Shown piece by piece: positions 1 to 9,135 of a stretch of 64,000 nucleotides of DNA. Under the pieces are notes generated by a model. That model did not search any database. It was not told where the DNA came from and was given only the letters and a program-made list of their open reading frames with translations. The position numbers were made by a program, and so were the translations under genes. The number at the start of each line of letters is the position of its first letter. Positions within the stretch are counted from its first letter, which is position 1. Source of the DNA: Mucilaginibacter pineti (GTDB lineage Bacteria > Bacteroidota > Bacteroidia > Sphingobacteriales > Sphingobacteriaceae); contig NZ_FNAI01000008.1 in the NCBI RefSeq assembly GCF_900101875.1, positions 124,001 through 188,000 of the forward strand, read 5' to 3'.

Positions 1-349
1 TTAATACCTGCCAAAGCGTAGGAACCTTGATCGCACTCGTAAACCAATGCCAGTCGCCTTTACTACCCACCGGCTGGTTGTAATAAATCCCAGACCTTGC
101 AGGAAAAGCACCTGTTACCATAGCCGTATGGGTAGGATAGGTATAACTTGGGAATACACTTAACATATGGTTTGCGTAAGTACCTTGATTCATCAGTGCT
201 TTCAGGTTCGGCGTTTGCCAGCTGGTATTCTGATACATTTCGGGACGGAAACCGTCGATGCTCATTACTATAACATGACTGGTCTTTTGTGCCTTTACTA
301 TAGAAAAATAAAGTAATGCGGCTAAGACTAAAAAAGTTTTTTTAATCAT
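1..349 (-). CDS. Type I phosphodiesterase / nucleotide pyrophosphatase (alkaline phosphatase superfamily), C-terminus cut by window edge
   Basis: Only the first 116 codons are visible; the frame is open to the window edge. Residues 1-20 form a signal peptide ending at a KAQ-like site, so the enzyme is exported. The metal-binding segment SIDGFRPE (Asp32) and the segment FPSYTYPTHTAMVTG match the first metal site and the nucleophilic threonine (Thr70) of the NPP family, which hydrolyses phosphodiester or pyrophosphate bonds. The ATG at 349 has no competing upstream start. It is the last visible gene of the minus-strand operon after the DsbD-like domain, 7 bases downstream of it. The substrate cannot be read from the sequence; ENPP-like or a related metal-dependent hydrolase are the options. 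Confidence 0.88.
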   Translation of the reverse strand, partial: MIKKTFLVLAALLYFSIVKAQKTSHVIVMSIDGFRPEMYQNTSWQTPNLKALMNQGTYANHMLSVFPSYTYPTHTAMVTGAFPARSGIYYNQPVGSKGDWHWFTSAIKVPTLWQVL

Positions 350-356
350 ATTCGAT

Positions 357-830
357 TTATTTTACCGGGATATTAAACTCAACGGTTTCAGGAGGTAAAC
401 ATTGATGGTCATTACAAACCATAAATTCCAATTTACCTGCGACAGCAAATTCCTTCACATTCTTTGTCACGATCTTTTGCTGGAATATGACTGATTTATT
501 AAAATAGCTTACATCGACTTCAAAGGTGTTATCAAATTTAGTCATAGGGGGCGGCTCAGACACTTTACCAACAAGACTATAACCAGATGTAGCCGTAAAT
601 TTGAATGATGTTTTTTTAGGTCCACCATCTTTTTGATTTACAGAATAAATATGCCAACCATCTTCAATGTCCGCTTTTAGCATTATAACATATTCCTTGA
701 CATTTATACGTTTCGCGGCATAACTCCATTTCACAGGATGAAGGATCTGCGAAAATGTTAGATTGTTCATTGCTCCTAACATTACTATTGTAAGAACACA
801 GTAATAAATAAAATTTTTAAATCGTCTCAT
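357..830 (-). CDS. Exported DsbD N-terminal (thiol-disulfide corrector) domain protein
   Basis: A 157-residue protein with an N-terminal hydrophobic export segment (about 8-28) and one immunoglobulin-like domain. The C-terminal segment VCNDHQCLPP (Cys139, Cys144) matches the cysteine pair of the DsbD alpha domain, which passes electrons to periplasmic partners. Here the domain stands alone, without the membrane part or the thioredoxin part of full DsbD. It lies 29 bases downstream of the TlpA-like oxidoreductase and is probably co-transcribed with it, so the two may exchange electrons in the periplasm; that pairing is inference. Bacteroidota often carry such stand-alone domains beside thioredoxin-like proteins. 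Confidence 0.75.
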   Translation of the reverse strand: MRRFKNFIYYCVLTIVMLGAMNNLTFSQILHPVKWSYAAKRINVKEYVIMLKADIEDGWHIYSVNQKDGGPKKTSFKFTATSGYSLVGKVSEPPPMTKFDNTFEVDVSYFNKSVIFQQKIVTKNVKEFAVAGKLEFMVCNDHQCLPPETVEFNIPVK

Positions 831-859
831 TTAGATTTTTCTTAGTGATTATTATAATT

Positions 860-2161
860 TCAATTATTCCTTTTATTGATAGTCAGAAAATTTTTTAAAC
901 GCTCTTCTACAACTATCTTTACATTGTATTTCAGAAGCTGCTCGTTAACTTCAGCAAGGTCATTCCAATTTGCTAAAATATTTAAATCTACTTTTGTGTT
1001 CCTCAGCAATTTTGTTTCATCAATCACTTCATATTTTGGATTAAAACTTCCACTTATAAAATTTTCAAAAATTGCCCACCACGGAATATTGACAAAATGT
1101 CGAACATTTCCTTCCATAAAGGAATCTCTATCGCTTCCTTTTGAGATTAAACTCTCACCGTTGTTTGTTGATTTAATAACATAACATTTCACCATTTTTT
1201 TGGTTATCAGGGACGTTAGATTGAAAGAGTTGTCTATATCCAACAGCATACGTCTCTTGAAATTTACTATATTTGTATCACGTGATATGAGTTCGTAACA
1301 AAAGATATCTTTCTTATTGCTCCAATCTCCAGTAAGCTTCGCGAGTATTGATTCGTCACATTGTATCTGATTGGGGTAGAATTGCTTTGAATTAATCCTG
1401 TCATAGAGAGCAGATAAATTTCCGTTCGACATAGACATCATCAAACACCCAGAAAATCCTCCTTGTTTAACAATTCCTGGAGAACCAATGACAGCTCCCA
1501 ATCCTTCCATATAGCCTCCTAAAAAAGAATAAAATTCAGTCGATTTTCCAGCGTTAAATTTATTATCGATAAAAACCATTGGCTGATATCCCAATTTATC
1601 TATTTCAATTTGCCTGGTATCATCCTTTAAAGGAAGATTGAGTTCTGCACCACTTATTAAACGTTGTATATTTTCTTCTGTTATCTGCTCGCCATCGGTT
1701 ATAGCCTTTACTATTCCATTCCGATCTATCCACACCTGATGTGGTGCAGTTGTATGAGGAAATATTTTTGTCAGAATTGTATCCGAGGTGAGAGACGGTA
1801 GGGTTACATTCTTTACCTTATGGGTCTTTACAAAAAACGATTCAATTTCATTTTTAGGTTCAAAAGTGGTTAGTAAAACATTTAGTTTGTCAGAATACCT
1901 AGCTCTCATCGAATCCAAATGCGGCATTTCTGCAACGCAAACCCCACAATAGGTAAACCAAAAATCAATAATCAGAGGTTTTCCTTTGAAATCTTTTAAG
2001 TCAAGTCGACCATTTTTATATCTTATCACATCTTTAAAAACGAGGTATGGAAGTTTATCGCCAATTTTTAGAGGGACAATTTTTTGGGTCAATGCTTGCG
2101 ATAGAGCTACTATTCCGTATAGAAAAAGAAATACGCACGCAATAAGAAATTTTAATTTCAT
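860..2161 (-). CDS. TlpA-like thiol-disulfide oxidoreductase with long unknown C-terminal region
   Basis: 433 residues. Residues 1-22 are a signal peptide. Residues about 30-165 form a thioredoxin fold of the TlpA/redoxin type, with the active site WFTYCGVC (Cys72, Cys75) and a later segment TTAPHQVWID containing the usual cis-proline region. Residues about 175-433 resemble nothing I recognise and make the protein roughly twice the usual length of a TlpA. It follows SusD by 123 bases and precedes the DsbD-like domain, so it is probably periplasmic and part of the same transcription unit. The role of the extension is unknown; it may bind the imported substrate or a partner. Confidence 0.82.
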   Translation of the reverse strand: MKLKFLIACVFLFLYGIVALSQALTQKIVPLKIGDKLPYLVFKDVIRYKNGRLDLKDFKGKPLIIDFWFTYCGVCVAEMPHLDSMRARYSDKLNVLLTTFEPKNEIESFFVKTHKVKNVTLPSLTSDTILTKIFPHTTAPHQVWIDRNGIVKAITDGEQITEENIQRLISGAELNLPLKDDTRQIEIDKLGYQPMVFIDNKFNAGKSTEFYSFLGGYMEGLGAVIGSPGIVKQGGFSGCLMMSMSNGNLSALYDRINSKQFYPNQIQCDESILAKLTGDWSNKKDIFCYELISRDTNIVNFKRRMLLDIDNSFNLTSLITKKMVKCYVIKSTNNGESLISKGSDRDSFMEGNVRHFVNIPWWAIFENFISGSFNPKYEVIDETKLLRNTKVDLNILANWNDLAEVNEQLLKYNVKIVVEERLKNFLTINKRNN

Positions 2162-2284
2162 ATTAGTTTAATTGTTAAGTGTTTGAAAAAAATCGTGTCC
2201 ATCTTGAGATCATAAATAAAGTTCGAATTATTATGATCTAACTTTTTTGTTGTAAATCATCAAGATGCAATCTGTCGTCGTGGT

Positions 2285-3676
2285 TTATTGATATCCTGGA
2301 TTTTGGCTTAACGCCTTATTTGTTCTAATTGCAGAGATTGGTAGTGGGAAAAGCGTGCTATTTATATCAAAATTTGGTTTGATAGGTTTCAAAACCTGTA
2401 ACGCTTCGTTTTTTCTTTTCAAGTCAAACCAACGGTTTCCATTTTCAGCAAATAATTCGACTCGTCTTTCCCGCGCTATGGCCGTAAGTAAATCAGCCTT
2501 ACTGATAGCAGGATTGGTATTGGCAATTAGCGATAAACCGGCTCGTTGACGTAAAACATCTAAATCAGCTATTGCTGATGTTAAATTTCCTTGTTGGGCT
2601 TTTGCTTCTGCGTTCATTAAATACACTTCTGCTAATCGAAAGTACACTTCACCCTCTGAATCACCCCTTCCTCTTGTCTTATACTTATACGGATATGTAT
2701 ATATCTGAATCGGGCTTAAGTTTTGCACGTTTGTCCAATTAATGTACCTTTTATCACCAGATTCAAAAGCGCCAATTAAATTGGATGTTAGAACGTAGGG
2801 TGGAACGACTTTTTTTGAAGATGGCAGCAGATTATAGGCCTGGGTGGTTGTATAGAACATGTTGTTTGGAGCGATTTGCCAAATCGCTTCTGCGCTGCCC
2901 GTTAAAAATACATTATTTAGATTTTGCAAAATTTGGTACTTACCAGATGAAATAATTTCGGAAGCCTGTTTTTGTGATCCTGGCCAGTCGTTCTTTAGTA
3001 GGTATACTTTTGCTAATAATGCTTGGGCTGCATACCTATTGGCCCTTCCAACGACAATGTCTGAAGTCATCAAAGAAGAGGCAGTGTTCAAGTCTGCAAC
3101 AATTTGATCAAATATCTTTGTAGTCGGAGTTCTGGACATGCTTGCATTTAATTCATAAGAAGTTGTTGTCTCAAGCGGGACATCTCCAAAAAACTGGGTA
3201 AGATTGAAATATAAATATGACCTGATTAGTAGCGCTTCACCTAATAATTGATTTTTGGTAGACAGTGTAAGACTATTAGATTTATTAAACCCTTCTGCGC
3301 AAGAATTTGCCATATATATACAGAAGTATGCCTTATCCCAAAGCGTTGTCAAAATTCCGTTGCTGGATAGAATATTATTGCTTTCTACTTGAATTATTTC
3401 GTTGTCTGTATCAGTAAAATGTAATTCATCAGATGAAAGGCCATTGTATATAGTGGGCCCCGAAGAGATTACGATTGGGGAAAATATCCCAGATATATTT
3501 GCGTATAGACCGTTTAGAGCTGCCTCAGCGTTTGCATTAGAAGTAAAAACAGCATTGCCTGTTATTGTATCTTTTGGTGGATCAACGTCTACTATTTTTT
3601 TACAAGAAGTATAAAGCGCTCCTAATGTGCCTAGGTATAAAATAAGCAGCGTTTGAGATTTTATATATTTTTTCAT
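2285..3676 (-). CDS. SusD/RagB-family outer-membrane nutrient-binding lipoprotein
   Basis: About 463 residues from the ATG at 3676; a TTG two codons upstream is less likely. The N-terminus is a lipoprotein signal with a cysteine in the context YTSCKK. SusD features follow: the NAEAALNGLYANI segment near the N-terminus, helical TPR-like repeats in the middle, and the C-terminal run LRQRAGL, ERRVELFAENGNRWFDLKR and a final QNPGYQ. Its stop lies downstream of the partner SusC, with only about 10 bases between SusC stop and this start, so the two are co-translated. SusD caps the SusC barrel on the cell surface and captures the ligand. Confidence 0.95.
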   Translation of the reverse strand: MKKYIKSQTLLILYLGTLGALYTSCKKIVDVDPPKDTITGNAVFTSNANAEAALNGLYANISGIFSPIVISSGPTIYNGLSSDELHFTDTDNEIIQVESNNILSSNGILTTLWDKAYFCIYMANSCAEGFNKSNSLTLSTKNQLLGEALLIRSYLYFNLTQFFGDVPLETTTSYELNASMSRTPTTKIFDQIVADLNTASSLMTSDIVVGRANRYAAQALLAKVYLLKNDWPGSQKQASEIISSGKYQILQNLNNVFLTGSAEAIWQIAPNNMFYTTTQAYNLLPSSKKVVPPYVLTSNLIGAFESGDKRYINWTNVQNLSPIQIYTYPYKYKTRGRGDSEGEVYFRLAEVYLMNAEAKAQQGNLTSAIADLDVLRQRAGLSLIANTNPAISKADLLTAIARERRVELFAENGNRWFDLKRKNEALQVLKPIKPNFDINSTLFPLPISAIRTNKALSQNPGYQ

Positions 3677-3685
3677 GATCAATAA

Positions 3686-6600
3686 TTAATATTGTAAGTG
3701 GATACCAAGAACAAGAGTCGTAAAAAGTGGAGGTACGTTATAATTATGAGTTTCTGGATCTCCACCTTTATAGGAACTGATGGTTAACAAATTTTGTCCC
3801 TCAAAATATATTTTGCAACTTTTAAAGTGAAACCTCTCCAAAATACTTGGGTTCAATGAATACGAAAAGGATACGTTTCTTAATTTAATGTAGGATGCGT
3901 CAGCGGTTAAAGCTAAATCGGACTCTTGTAAATCGTTAACATTTTGACTTGGCAATGTACTGTAACGCTGATAGGTCTTACCTACATCGCCAGGATTTTG
4001 CCACCTGTCAAACACGTAGCTCAATTGATTAGTTAGTGTACCGGGCTGGTAATTTCCTTGTATAGCCCCAATAAAACTATTCTGGATTTGCTTTTTAAAA
4101 TCGAAGAGGAAGCTTAAATTAAATCTTTTATAAGTAATATTATTACTTAAACCACCGTAAAATTTGGGGTCAGTCGTTCCAAGCACCTGGTAATCATCGA
4201 CACTTATTGAACCGTCCCCGTTTGCATCTTGTAATTTATAAAGTCCAGTCGTCGGGTCTATGCCTAAATTTTTATATCCCAATATTACATTCACAGGCTG
4301 ACCTATTTTAAATAGGTTAGTGTAACCAGATGACTCAAAATCGGGAAAACTCTTTAGTTTGTTTTTAGGGATACTTACATTGGCTGATATTACCCACGAA
4401 AATGCTTTCGTTTTAAAAGGCACGCCACTAAGTTCAAGTTCCGTTCCTGTGTTTTCAATTGTCGCTGGGAAGTTTCGTAAAATAGTGCCGAATCCGGTTT
4501 GAGTAGGAAGATTGTAAGGAATCAGTTGGTTAGATGAGGTGTTTTGGTAATAAGTTATGGAGGATGTGAGTTTGTTGTCAAAAAAGCCTAATTCAAGAGC
4601 AACTTCCGTTTTTTTGTCGCGCTCCCAAACGAAGTCAGGGTTATATAATCCTGATGGAACTAACGAGGTAGAGTTGTTATAAGGAAAGGGATACGCCGCC
4701 CAATTCTCCAAGTAATTATAATTACCAATCTGATCGTTACCAGACACACCAAAACTGCCTCTCAATTTTCCGTAAGTAAGAAAAGCCAATTTATCCTTAA
4801 AGATATTTTCATTACTAAATATCCAGGCTGCGCCGACAGATCCAAAATTATTAAATCTGCGCTCCGGGCTGAAACGACTGCTGCCATCCCTTCTGCCAGT
4901 GAGGTTTATAATGTACTTTTCTCTGAAATTGAAATTCATTCTACCGTAAAATCCTGCATATTTATAGTCACTATAGTTAGACGTTGCGAGGCTAATATAT
5001 GGTGCGGCGCTCAGTGAACCGAGAAGGGCATCACTTGTATACCCGCCTCCTTTTATATAATTTCCTTTATTAACAATATTGTTGTACGTTCCACCAACTA
5101 TAACATCCACTTTACCCCAGCTAAAAGACTTACCATATTCTATTTGTGGCTCTATTATTATACTGGTATATTTGCTATTCGTCCACGTAGCTTCACCCGT
5201 TGCGGAGGGATTGGTTACTGGATTTTGCGCTGTAATAGGCGCAGCTTGAGCTTCGTCAGAGATTAAAGCATTATAACCGAAACTTGTTCGCATCTCTAAT
5301 CCAGGAAGTATTTTATAACCAATTTGGAAATTGCTTATCAGATTATTAGTGGTAATCTGATATTTATTTAAAAAATTTGCCATTGGGTTATCAAAAGGAA
5401 CCCCGTTTTGTTGCCACACTAATTGCCCTGAAGCATCTTCAAGTGCAGGTAAATTTGGCGGCAAGTTTAAAAAAACACCAAAAGATGGGCTAAATGAGTT
5501 ATTAGCATCGATTGTATAATTCGTCGAAAGACTATAATTAAACTTGCCGTCAAGGGATCTATGAGTAATAGCCACGCTACCCCCGCCTTTTTTTTCGGCA
5601 ACATCTGTAGGCAGAACTGTGTTTTGGTAATTATATATACCGCTGATCAGATATTGTGTCTGTTGATCACCACCCGTTAAACTTGCATTTACATTGGTAT
5701 TTTTAGCAGTTCCTCCCAATAGCCATTTTTGCCAATTCGTATATCTATTCTGATCCCATACAGTAAGATCTGGCGCGTACCCTGGATCACCAGGGATATT
5801 ACTAGGTGTTAATCCATCGTTTTTAAATGCCTCTTTTCGCATCTCCAAATATTGGCTTGTACTCATCATTGGCACAAAATGTGTTACGGAACTCATGCCT
5901 GAGTAAACATCAGCGCTAAATGTAGTTTTACCAGCCTTTCCTTTTTTGGTCGTGATAAGTACAACGCCGTTTGCACCACGACTACCGTAAATTGCAGTAG
6001 CATCAGCATCCTTTAAAATTTCTATACTTTCAATATCCTGTAAGTTGACATTATTAAAGGGGCTTATCCCTGCCCCTGAATTTACGACACCTGTCAGTGA
6101 AAACTTAGGCGACTGCCCGCCTTGAGCGGCAAATCCCCCCAACAAGCCAACTCGGTCATTACCGTTGGCAAATGGAACACCGTCAATTATAAATAATGGA
6201 TCTGAGCCATTAAAAAGCGAACCTACCCCCCTCAACTGGAGTTTGACTGCAGCGCCGGGCAAACCATTAGAAGGAGTGACTATTAGTCCCGGAATCCTGC
6301 CCTGTAAAGCCAAAAGAGGATTACTAACTGGCTGTTTTTCAATATCACTAGCATTGAGTACGCCAACAGACCCGGTTGATAACTCTTTCTTTTCGGTATA
6401 ATAACCTTTATTGATTACAACTTCTTTTAAATTACTAATATTGGCTTTTAGGGAAATAGTAAGATTTTTTTCAGCTTTCACTTCCTGGGTTTCGAAACCA
6501 ATGTAGGATATAACTAAAATTGAACCGTCGGGAATATTAGTTAAAATGAAACTCCCATTTTTATTTGTACTAGTGGATTCGTTTGTGCCTTTTACTTGAA

Positions 6601-7060
6601 TTGTGGCACCAATAAGGGGCTGGCTACTTTCGTCTAAAACCTTTCCATGAATATCCATCGGTAGCGTAAACACCGTTTTGATTTTGTCCAAAGTTGATGC
6701 CTCCTTTTTTGAAACAACAATCGACTTATCCTCAATCGAATATTCCAAAGGTTGCCCATCAAAAATCTTGTTTAAAACAGTTTTAAGATCAGCATCTTTA
6801 ACCTGAATAGTGATCGGCTTGGCACCTTTGAGCATGTTTCCTGAAAATAAAAAGTCATACCCACTTTGCTCACTGATCTTTATAAAGACCTTTGATAACG
6901 TAGTATTTCGTTCAGACAGGGAAATCTTCTGCGCTATGGCAGTTGCGCTCACCTGCATGATACCGATCAGAATTAAGAAAGTGGTCAGCTTCATAATCAA
7001 TAGTATTTTATGGACCTGCCTGTGAAGCACGCCCGTTTTATGCGTATAATTTTTATACAT
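3686..7060 (-). CDS. SusC/RagA-family TonB-dependent outer-membrane transporter with STN signalling domain
   Basis: 1124 residues from the ATG at 7060; I prefer this start because the homologous gene at 15894 begins with the same MY(K/R)NYT sequence. An ATG at 7114 would add 18 residues. Order of domains: signal sequence ending near SATAIAQ, STN domain (about 30-100) used for signalling to FecR, carboxypeptidase-regulatory-like beta domain (about 130-200), plug with NPLLALQGRIPGL and IYGSRGANGVVLITTKKG, then the 22-strand barrel to the C-terminus. Imports large ligands with energy from TonB. The STN domain plus adjacent FecR and ECF sigma genes mean ligand-responsive control of the operon. 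The ligand is not evident. Confidence 0.95.
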   Translation of the reverse strand: MYKNYTHKTGVLHRQVHKILLIMKLTTFLILIGIMQVSATAIAQKISLSERNTTLSKVFIKISEQSGYDFLFSGNMLKGAKPITIQVKDADLKTVLNKIFDGQPLEYSIEDKSIVVSKKEASTLDKIKTVFTLPMDIHGKVLDESSQPLIGATIQVKGTNESTSTNKNGSFILTNIPDGSILVISYIGFETQEVKAEKNLTISLKANISNLKEVVINKGYYTEKKELSTGSVGVLNASDIEKQPVSNPLLALQGRIPGLIVTPSNGLPGAAVKLQLRGVGSLFNGSDPLFIIDGVPFANGNDRVGLLGGFAAQGGQSPKFSLTGVVNSGAGISPFNNVNLQDIESIEILKDADATAIYGSRGANGVVLITTKKGKAGKTTFSADVYSGMSSVTHFVPMMSTSQYLEMRKEAFKNDGLTPSNIPGDPGYAPDLTVWDQNRYTNWQKWLLGGTAKNTNVNASLTGGDQQTQYLISGIYNYQNTVLPTDVAEKKGGGSVAITHRSLDGKFNYSLSTNYTIDANNSFSPSFGVFLNLPPNLPALEDASGQLVWQQNGVPFDNPMANFLNKYQITTNNLISNFQIGYKILPGLEMRTSFGYNALISDEAQAAPITAQNPVTNPSATGEATWTNSKYTSIIIEPQIEYGKSFSWGKVDVIVGGTYNNIVNKGNYIKGGGYTSDALLGSLSAAPYISLATSNYSDYKYAGFYGRMNFNFREKYIINLTGRRDGSSRFSPERRFNNFGSVGAAWIFSNENIFKDKLAFLTYGKLRGSFGVSGNDQIGNYNYLENWAAYPFPYNNSTSLVPSGLYNPDFVWERDKKTEVALELGFFDNKLTSSITYYQNTSSNQLIPYNLPTQTGFGTILRNFPATIENTGTELELSGVPFKTKAFSWVISANVSIPKNKLKSFPDFESSGYTNLFKIGQPVNVILGYKNLGIDPTTGLYKLQDANGDGSISVDDYQVLGTTDPKFYGGLSNNITYKRFNLSFLFDFKKQIQNSFIGAIQGNYQPGTLTNQLSYVFDRWQNPGDVGKTYQRYSTLPSQNVNDLQESDLALTADASYIKLRNVSFSYSLNPSILERFHFKSCKIYFEGQNLLTISSYKGGDPETHNYNVPPLFTTLVLGIHLQY

Positions 7061-7126
7061 TTGTTTGATTGGATTAAATAGTTTAAAATTAAGTTCACTG
7101 CTTAGATTGAACATGATCCTGTTACC

Positions 7127-7154
7127 GGCCAGTTGTGTACCACCACATCTGGCC
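7127..7154 (-). promoter_or_regulatory. Leader hairpin between FecR and SusC
   Basis: On the minus strand an 11-base arm GGCCAGATGTG faces CACAACTGGCC across a 6-base loop, with one mismatch. It is preceded, not followed, by an A-rich run on this strand, so it is not an ordinary terminator for the upstream gene. A hairpin of the same layout stands at 15767-15795 before the other SusC. It may act as an attenuator or as an RNA stabiliser; this is inference. Confidence 0.5.
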
Positions 7155-7182
7155 TTTTTTATCTGATCATGATTTAAATGCG

Positions 7183-8325
7183 TTACATACTCACCATGAT
7201 CCTCCTTCCTTCGAAAGTTAACTGAACATCGGATGATTTAACTATTTTTAATACCTGACTTATATTTCTGAAACGGGAGATACGTCCTGTAAATGTATCT
7301 TTGGAAATCGGGCCTACAAATTCCACGTCCACATCATACCAGCGCGAAATTTGCCGCATTAAGGTTTGAATGTCCGTATCTACGAAGTGGAAATAACCGT
7401 TTTTCCAGGCAACTGCTTCTTTCACGTCAGCATCTGTAACCACGAATCGATTTTTATTGAAAACAGACTGCTCGCCAGGTTTAATTAAAATCCGTTGATC
7501 CGATGATGATAAGGCAACAGAACCCTCTAATAAAGTAGTTTTGGTACTTGCCTCATTTTCATATGCATTAATATTAAAATGGGTACCCAATACTTCCACC
7601 ATTTGATCTTTAGATTTGACCCTAAACGGTTTTGCTGCATTATGAGCCACCTGAAAATACACTTCTCCGGTTATCTCCACTTCCCGATTCTTGCCCGTAA
7701 AGGCAGCCGGATAAGTAATAGATGATGCTGCATTTAACCAGACGTCAGTTCCATCAGCAAGCGTTAGATGATATTGCCCGCCTCTTGGTGTAGACATGGT
7801 GTTGATCGCGATTGAAGCTTCGCCAGCTCCTGAACCATACACCACCTTACCATCAGCTGTTTTATTGATAACCGTATTGCCCTGTTTGGCAAGCTGACCA
7901 TTCTTTGCATCGGTCAAAATAATCCTTCGACCACCTGATAAGGTAAGTATTGCTTTGTTACTGCCAGGCGCAAAATCTTCTTTCATTGCAGCAACCGACT
8001 GAACTGCGGGCGACGGATTGTCAAAAGCAAAGTATAATCCGGCAGAAAGAAATACAAGTATTGAAGCAGCTACTGCAACCCGTCGCCATAGTACTATACG
8101 CGATCTGCTGGATTTGTTAAATCCAAGTTCTTGTTCGATATGCTGATAGATGGTATCTTTCAACGCGCGTTCACTGGTAGCTAAATTTTCCGGGACGTGA
8201 AAGGTTCTTTCTGCCTGACGGCTATACCAGGTATCAAAGTCAAGTCGCTCTGCTTCTGTGGCAGTGCCTTGTTTAATCTTGATTGTTAGTTCTTCGATCT
8301 GTTCCCTGGTCAATTCTTTTTTCAT
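7183..8325 (-). CDS. FecR-family anti-sigma factor (inner-membrane signal transducer)
   Basis: About 380 residues from the ATG at 8325 (an in-frame ATG at 8352 is the alternative). The cytoplasmic N-terminal part (about 1-75) precedes a single transmembrane segment (about 76-96, VAVAASILVFLSAGLYFAF). The periplasmic part carries the FecR core with SGGRRIILTDAKNG, the TPRGGQYHLTLADGTDVWLN motif and GEVYFQVAHNAAKPF, then the C-terminal domain (DUF4974 type) with QISRWYDVDVEF. FecR proteins read the STN domain of the cognate SusC and release the ECF sigma factor. It lies between that sigma gene and the SusC gene, as expected. Confidence 0.95.
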   Translation of the reverse strand: MKKELTREQIEELTIKIKQGTATEAERLDFDTWYSRQAERTFHVPENLATSERALKDTIYQHIEQELGFNKSSRSRIVLWRRVAVAASILVFLSAGLYFAFDNPSPAVQSVAAMKEDFAPGSNKAILTLSGGRRIILTDAKNGQLAKQGNTVINKTADGKVVYGSGAGEASIAINTMSTPRGGQYHLTLADGTDVWLNAASSITYPAAFTGKNREVEITGEVYFQVAHNAAKPFRVKSKDQMVEVLGTHFNINAYENEASTKTTLLEGSVALSSSDQRILIKPGEQSVFNKNRFVVTDADVKEAVAWKNGYFHFVDTDIQTLMRQISRWYDVDVEFVGPISKDTFTGRISRFRNISQVLKIVKSSDVQLTFEGRRIMVSM

Positions 8326-8425
8326 TAAGGTATCTTTTACCCTAATAGTCAAGAAAATTTGATCTTATACCTAGTCGATCCCCAGAAATAATTAAGAAAA
8401 ATGTAAAAAAAATTTAAAGGAGGCT

Positions 8426-9031
8426 TTAGAATAGCCTGTGCAGGGATTCGCCTAGTATAAATAGAGCTTTAGGAGTGCTGAGGTTTGTGCTAAGATCCTT
8501 GATGGCTTTGGTCAAATGGTTATTAACTGTTTTTTCAGAGATATTCAATTCTTCAGCAATTTGCCGATGTGTTTTGTTTTCCTCACGGCTCATTCTAAAA
8601 ACCAGTTGGCATTTTTCCGGCAACAGATTCACCGATCTTTCCAAAGACGCAAAAAGTTCTTTTTCTAAAAGTTCTGTTTCTGCCGACGGACTATAAATTT
8701 CTATTTCATCCAGCGCTACATTTGTTTTACGATGACGCTTGTAGTAGGCACTGTTTAAAATGTTGATTACCCGGTATTTTACCGCAACGGCTAGGTAGGT
8801 ATAAAGTGAATATTTTAGTTCCAGTGTTTGCCTGCGGCTCCATAAGCTACAAAAAATATCTTGAACACATTCTTTTGCTTCTTCTGCTGAATTAAGCGCA
8901 TTAGCAGCCTGTAAAAATATTTTGTCCCAGTACCGGTCGTACAACTCAGAAAAAGCAGCGCGGTCGTCTTCCAGCCGGATCAAATCCAGTAAAATATCAT
9001 CTGTCCAGGAAGCTGCGCTGTATTTTCCCAT
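8426..9031 (-). CDS. ECF-type RNA polymerase sigma factor
   Basis: 201 residues from the ATG at 9031; a TTG at 9052 would add seven residues. Sigma region 2 is seen in FSELYDRYWDKIF and CVQDIFCSLW, and region 4 in HRQIAEELNISEKTVNNHL, a helix-turn-helix that reads the -35 element. Length and layout fit the FecI-like ECF group of Bacteroidota. It is the first gene of the minus-strand uptake operon, about 70 bases upstream of FecR, and should direct RNA polymerase to the SusC/D promoter when the ligand is bound. Confidence 0.94.
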   Translation of the reverse strand: MGKYSAASWTDDILLDLIRLEDDRAAFSELYDRYWDKIFLQAANALNSAEEAKECVQDIFCSLWSRRQTLELKYSLYTYLAVAVKYRVINILNSAYYKRHRKTNVALDEIEIYSPSAETELLEKELFASLERSVNLLPEKCQLVFRMSREENKTHRQIAEELNISEKTVNNHLTKAIKDLSTNLSTPKALFILGESLHRLF

Positions 9032-9135
9032 TTTGCAATTGCAATATAGCAATTCGGGAACAAAGTTGTGTAATTGCCAGGGATTTACACCTTTAATTAC
9101 TGTTATCTAATTCTGGCATTTGCATTAAGATCATG

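Noticed and set aside
2207..2239. Hairpin AGATCATAA / TTATGATCT as terminator between SusD and TlpA
   Set aside because: The T-run is on the plus strand side only, while both genes are on the minus strand; it cannot be called a terminator for them.
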